From Chloracidobacterium sp. UBA3360 (lineage in GTDB: Bacteria; Acidobacteriota; Blastocatellia; Pyrinomonadales; Pyrinomonadaceae): a DNA stretch of 15,517 nt. The stretch lies in the NCBI GenBank assembly GCA_002360555.1, contig DEQS01000090.1:1-15517 (forward strand). The letters are read 5' to 3'. Every line of letters starts with the position of its first letter. Within the stretch, counting starts at the first letter, position 1. Below, piece after piece: positions 12,527 through 15,517 of this stretch. A program made the translations under genes and the position numbers. The notes below the pieces were generated by a model. The model worked only from the letters and a program-made list of their open reading frames with translations. It searched no databases and was not told the DNA's origin.

Positions 12527-13711
12527 TCACTGTAATCGCCGAGTCGGTCGAGTCGGCTGAGCTCCGAGCAGTTTTACCGGGATCGTCGTCGTTTGACCGG
12601 CTCGATAAACCCCCAGTTGGATGGTATCGCCGATCTGTTTTTTGTCGAGATAGCGATAGAGATCATCCATGTCGTTCATCTTTTCGCCATCGATGGTCAT
12701 GATGACATCGCCGAGCCTGACATTGCCGGACATATCCTGCGACACGCCCTTGAGGCCGGCGTTTGCGGCGGTCGTACCTGGCTGGACATTTCTGACGACC
12801 AGGCCAGAATCGACCGGCAACCTGATGCCCTGATCGAGCAATCCGGCAACGCTGACAAGGTCGGCTCCTATCTTAGGCCGTCTGACCTCGCCAAACTTGA
12901 TCAATTGCGGGATGATGCGTTTGGCAATATTTACCGGTACGGCAAATCCGACACCGACGGACCCGCCAGCCGGCGACAATATCTGTGAGTTGATACCGAT
13001 CATCCTGCCATATTTATCGAGCAGAGGGCCGCCCGAGTTGCCGGGGTTGATCGAGGCATCTGTCTGGATAGCGGCGTCGATAGGCCGTCCGTTGCGGGCG
13101 CGGATCGGACGCTGTAAGCCGGAAATGACACCTGTCGTCAATGTGCGGTCAAGCCCAAACGGATTACCGATCGCCAGCACTTTTTGCCCGACGGTCAACC
13201 TGTCCGAATCTCCCAACGGGACAACGGTCAGTCCTGCCGGGGGATTCTCTAGCCGAATCACGGCGAGATCGGTATCGGGGTCGCCGCCGATGACCTTTGC
13301 CGGATATGTCTTGTCACCGCCAAAGCTGACGGTCAGCTTTTGTGCCCCTTCGATCACGTGATAATTGGTGACGATGTTGCCGTTGGTGTCGATGACCGAG
13401 CCCGAGCCGTTGCCTTTGCCTTCGGACACATCACCCCAAAAATCTTGTGTGTACGACGTTGTATTGATAAACGCAACTCCGGGCGAGATCGTCTTATAGA
13501 CCTCGATGTTGTTTTGTTCGTCGCTGACCTGTGCCGGGTCAGAGATACCCAACGGAGCCGTTTCGGCAAACGCGACGGGCGACGTGTCAGTCGACCAAAT
13601 CCGTCCAAAATTGTACAAAAGAGCGACCGCACCGACGGCGATCAATGCCGACGAAAATGCCAGCACGATTATCTGACGGGCCGACATTTGATAAACAGAT
13701 TTCGTAGCCAT
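12527..13711 (-). CDS. HtrA/DegP-family serine protease with one PDZ domain
   Basis: The protein has 394 residues. One N-terminal hydrophobic helix (about 13-32) after a short basic end acts as a membrane anchor or uncleaved signal, placing the rest in the periplasm. The trypsin-like domain (~65-270) has the complete triad: TNYHVIEG (His118), DPDTDLAVI (Asp148) and NPGNSGGPL (Ser226). One PDZ domain follows (~285-380; GLVVRNVQPGTTAANAGL, then GDVIMTIDG). Anchor plus single PDZ is the DegS/HhoA/HtrA-like layout, not the two-PDZ DegP, so no symbol is given. Members degrade or sense misfolded envelope proteins; a DegS-like sigma-E role cannot be assumed as no anti-sigma gene is adjacent. The ATG has AGGGA about ten bases upstream. 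It is divergent from the large secreted protein gene, which would be a plausible client. Confidence 0.94.
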   Translation of the reverse strand: MATKSVYQMSARQIIVLAFSSALIAVGAVALLYNFGRIWSTDTSPVAFAETAPLGISDPAQVSDEQNNIEVYKTISPGVAFINTTSYTQDFWGDVSEGKGNGSGSVIDTNGNIVTNYHVIEGAQKLTVSFGGDKTYPAKVIGGDPDTDLAVIRLENPPAGLTVVPLGDSDRLTVGQKVLAIGNPFGLDRTLTTGVISGLQRPIRARNGRPIDAAIQTDASINPGNSGGPLLDKYGRMIGINSQILSPAGGSVGVGFAVPVNIAKRIIPQLIKFGEVRRPKIGADLVSVAGLLDQGIRLPVDSGLVVRNVQPGTTAANAGLKGVSQDMSGNVRLGDVIMTIDGEKMNDMDDLYRYLDKKQIGDTIQLGVYRAGQTTTIPVKLLGAQPTRPTRRLQ

Positions 13712-13845
13712 AATAATTATTTCCCTATCAATAAAATATCAATATTTTGATGCCGTCGAAAAGCATCTGCGTTGTGTTATGAATTACGAAAAAATACACC
13801 TTGTTGTTTCCGTAATAAACACTCTAGGCGACACCACTAAGATGA

Positions 13846-13873
13846 TTGACTTGATCTGGTTTTTTGATATACG
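13846..13873 (+). promoter_or_regulatory. Candidate promoter of the large secreted protein gene
   Basis: TTGACT (13846-13851, five of six consensus bases) and TATACG (13868-13873, four of six) are separated by 16 bases; TACGAT two bases on is an alternative -10. The start would be near 13881, giving a leader of about 30 bases that contains GGAG (13895-13898), 11 bases before the ATG. Confidence 0.45.
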
Positions 13874-13909
13874 ATTAGGCGCTCTTTATCGAACGGAGTG
13901 TCGCTGACT

Positions 13910-15517
13910 ATGCAATATACGCAAAAGTCGCAACGCCTTGCAGCGATCTTTTACTGTTTGTTTCTCCTCGTATTGATTTGCGCAACAACCGAAGCGAGCC
14001 TGCATATTGCTTGGGACGCGTTTACGGTCAACTTAGCAGTCACGAATCCCACACCACAGACCGTCCCATACACGCAGGATTTTTCGCTTTTAGACCCTGC
14101 GTCCTCAACATACCCGGACGGTTGGCAGGCGTGGGCGATCAGCACGCCTGCTACGACGTTCAGCACCGCGGCCCCGGGAACCGACACGTCTTTGACGCCG
14201 TCAGGAGATGCGTCGATGTCCGGCGTCGGGGCCTACAACTACAACGGCAAGATCGGTTTCCTGAGTGGAACAACAGGACCCAGCGATGAATCGCTCGTAC
14301 TCGCCCTCGATACGACTGGTAAGGGCGGAATCCAGATCGCCTACGACATAATGACCATCCGCGATCCGTCTAACGGAGTGAATACTCGTATCAACGAGGT
14401 CACCCTCCAGTACCGGCTCGGTACGACCGGTACATTCACGACGCTGACCGGGATGGAGTACCAAAATAACCGCACCCGTCAGGTCACAGCCGTTACTACA
14501 CCGGTGAACTTGGTGAGCAAGGTCGTCAAACTTCCTGCTGCGATAAATAACCAGCCGATCGTTCAGTTGCGGTGGATATCTAGACAAGTAAGCGGCACAG
14601 GCGGCGTGCCGTCGTTCGCGGTGGACAACATCGCGGTGACGCTCGAGCCGATCATCACGCCTTCGACCACCAGTATGACGTTTCCTGATACATTCGTCGG
14701 AAACTCGGCACCGACGCAATCATTCACGGTCTCGGGCTTTAACCTACCGTCATTCCTCCAGGTGACTCCGCCAAACGGGTTTCTGATCTCGCTCGACGCG
14801 AACAATAACTTTAGCTCTTCGCCGATCATCATCAACGCTCCCGGCGGAGCAGCCCCATTAACGACGGTGTATGTGAAGTTCGTCCCGCCAGCTGAGGGGC
14901 CGGCAAGCGGCAATATCGCTCTAACCTCGCCGGGTGCCCCTGTGGCCTCACAGAACATCGCTGTAAGCGGAAATGGAATACTCGTTAACAGCACACTGGT
15001 CGGCATCTCAAATTCTGATCTTGTAGTCACGGACAACGGCGGCACGTCCGCGGATAATTTGACGATGAGTCTCGTGGGCGCGGGTGTCCGCACGGCAGAT
15101 CCGGGACAAGGCCTCGCTGCCGGTGCGGGCTGTATGCAGATCGATATAAACACTGTCGACTGTCCGGTTTCCGGCGTGACCGGAGCGATCCTCGTTTCGA
15201 CCCTCGGCGGTAACGACACCCTTACCCTGTCGCTCAACAACGGCAATTTCATTCCGGCGGGCGGCGTCACATACGACGGCGGAGCTCAAAATTCAACCCC
15301 AGGTGACAAGCTCGTCATTGCCGGTGGAAATCAAGGGGCCGTGACCTATAACTATACTAACGCCCATGACGGCAGCGTCGTGATGAGCAATCTGGGAACG
15401 ATCAGGTACAACGGTCTCGAACCGATAACCAACTCCTCAGGCAATGCGAACGCCGTCACCTTTAATCTACCGGCCGGTGCCCAAGGCACATTCGCCGACG
15501 ACGGCGTCGCGGGTAAC
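13910..15517 (+). CDS. Large secreted beta-sandwich surface protein, 3' end off the window
   Basis: The plus strand is open from the ATG at 13910 to the right edge, exactly 536 codons, with no stop. Residues 1-29 are a Sec signal (basic start, LAAIFYCLFLLVLICATTEA); Cys24 lacks a proper lipobox. Residues ~50-245 form a beta-rich, jelly-roll-like domain (YTQDFSLLDP to FAVDNIAVTLEP). Residues ~248-357 form an immunoglobulin-like sandwich of the kind repeated in bacterial surface proteins: SFTVSGFNL, FLISLDANNNFSSSPIIINA, VYVKFVPPAEG, SGNIALTSPGAPVASQNIAVSG. Residues 360-536 are Gly/Asn/Asp-rich beta repeats (LGGNDTLTLSL, GGAQNSTPGDKLVIAGG) as in giant planctomycete- and acidobacteria-type exoproteins; Cys408 and Cys418 may pair. 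It probably acts as an adhesin or matrix protein. The missing C-terminus would hold any sorting signal. Confidence 0.88.
   Translation, partial: MQYTQKSQRLAAIFYCLFLLVLICATTEASLHIAWDAFTVNLAVTNPTPQTVPYTQDFSLLDPASSTYPDGWQAWAISTPATTFSTAAPGTDTSLTPSGDASMSGVGAYNYNGKIGFLSGTTGPSDESLVLALDTTGKGGIQIAYDIMTIRDPSNGVNTRINEVTLQYRLGTTGTFTTLTGMEYQNNRTRQVTAVTTPVNLVSKVVKLPAAINNQPIVQLRWISRQVSGTGGVPSFAVDNIAVTLEPIITPSTTSMTFPDTFVGNSAPTQSFTVSGFNLPSFLQVTPPNGFLISLDANNNFSSSPIIINAPGGAAPLTTVYVKFVPPAEGPASGNIALTSPGAPVASQNIAVSGNGILVNSTLVGISNSDLVVTDNGGTSADNLTMSLVGAGVRTADPGQGLAAGAGCMQIDINTVDCPVSGVTGAILVSTLGGNDTLTLSLNNGNFIPAGGVTYDGGAQNSTPGDKLVIAGGNQGAVTYNYTNAHDGSVVMSNLGTIRYNGLEPITNSSGNANAVTFNLPAGAQGTFADDGVAGN

Noticed and set aside
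14563..15270. Minus-strand frame of 235 codons
   Set aside because: It is antisense to the large secreted protein, whose plus frame is open over 536 codons with signal peptide, promoter and recognisable domains. The minus frame shows no motif.

Overview
The window looks like a chromosomal segment of a free-living, respiring Gram-negative-type bacterium. The best guess is Acidobacteriota, class Blastocatellia. This rests on inference: a Bacillus/Wolinella-type SdhC-SdhA-SdhB operon, a subtilisin-like exoprotein ending in a carboxypeptidase-regulatory-like domain of a kind I associate with that class, moderate GC with long secreted beta-rich proteins, and sparse Shine-Dalgarno use. No marker gene settles the taxonomy. 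There is no rRNA, tRNA, CRISPR array, insertion sequence or phage gene, and no gene-free stretch exceeds about 215 bases.

Layout. Bases 1-5172 are read from the minus strand: a truncated GAF-like protein (1-476), a two-domain Nfu-type Fe-S carrier (676-1245), a 66-residue two-helix membrane protein (1460-1660), then sdhB, sdhA and sdhC, transcribed C-A-B with gaps of only 4 and 5 bases. Bases 5345-9440 are plus strand: a LysR-family regulator divergent from sdhCAB, then a 1036-residue secreted subtilisin-fold protein with its own promoter almost touching its start codon. Bases 9539-13711 are minus strand again, transcribed as an HtrA/DegP protease, a short zinc-ribbon protein, an inositol-monophosphatase/CysQ-like phosphatase, a STAS anti-sigma-factor antagonist and a GAF-HD-GYP cyclic-di-GMP phosphodiesterase. 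From 13910 to the right edge a large secreted beta-sandwich protein runs on the plus strand and leaves the window.

How the genes fit together. SdhCAB forms complex II with three Fe-S clusters, covalent FAD and two b haems; Nfu, encoded nearby, is the sort of carrier that delivers such clusters. The STAS and HD-GYP genes form a compact signalling pair. HtrA handles misfolded envelope proteins, and the two large exported proteins are envelope or extracellular clients. These links are inferences from families and adjacency.

The most interesting signals are small. (1) A pair of inverted, nearly identical 22-base arms (12457-12520) fills the gap between htrA and the zinc-ribbon gene; the two differences between the arms compensate each other inside the hairpin stems, as in REP/BIME-like elements. 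(2) A perfect palindrome with a TACA-N2-TGTA core (12204-12219) abuts the phosphatase start codon and resembles a CopY/BlaI/MecI operator. (3) The subtilisin-fold protein keeps the Asn and Ser signatures but lacks the usual His-Gly-Thr motif. (4) Inside that gene a segment has strikingly higher GC at third codon positions than its flanks.
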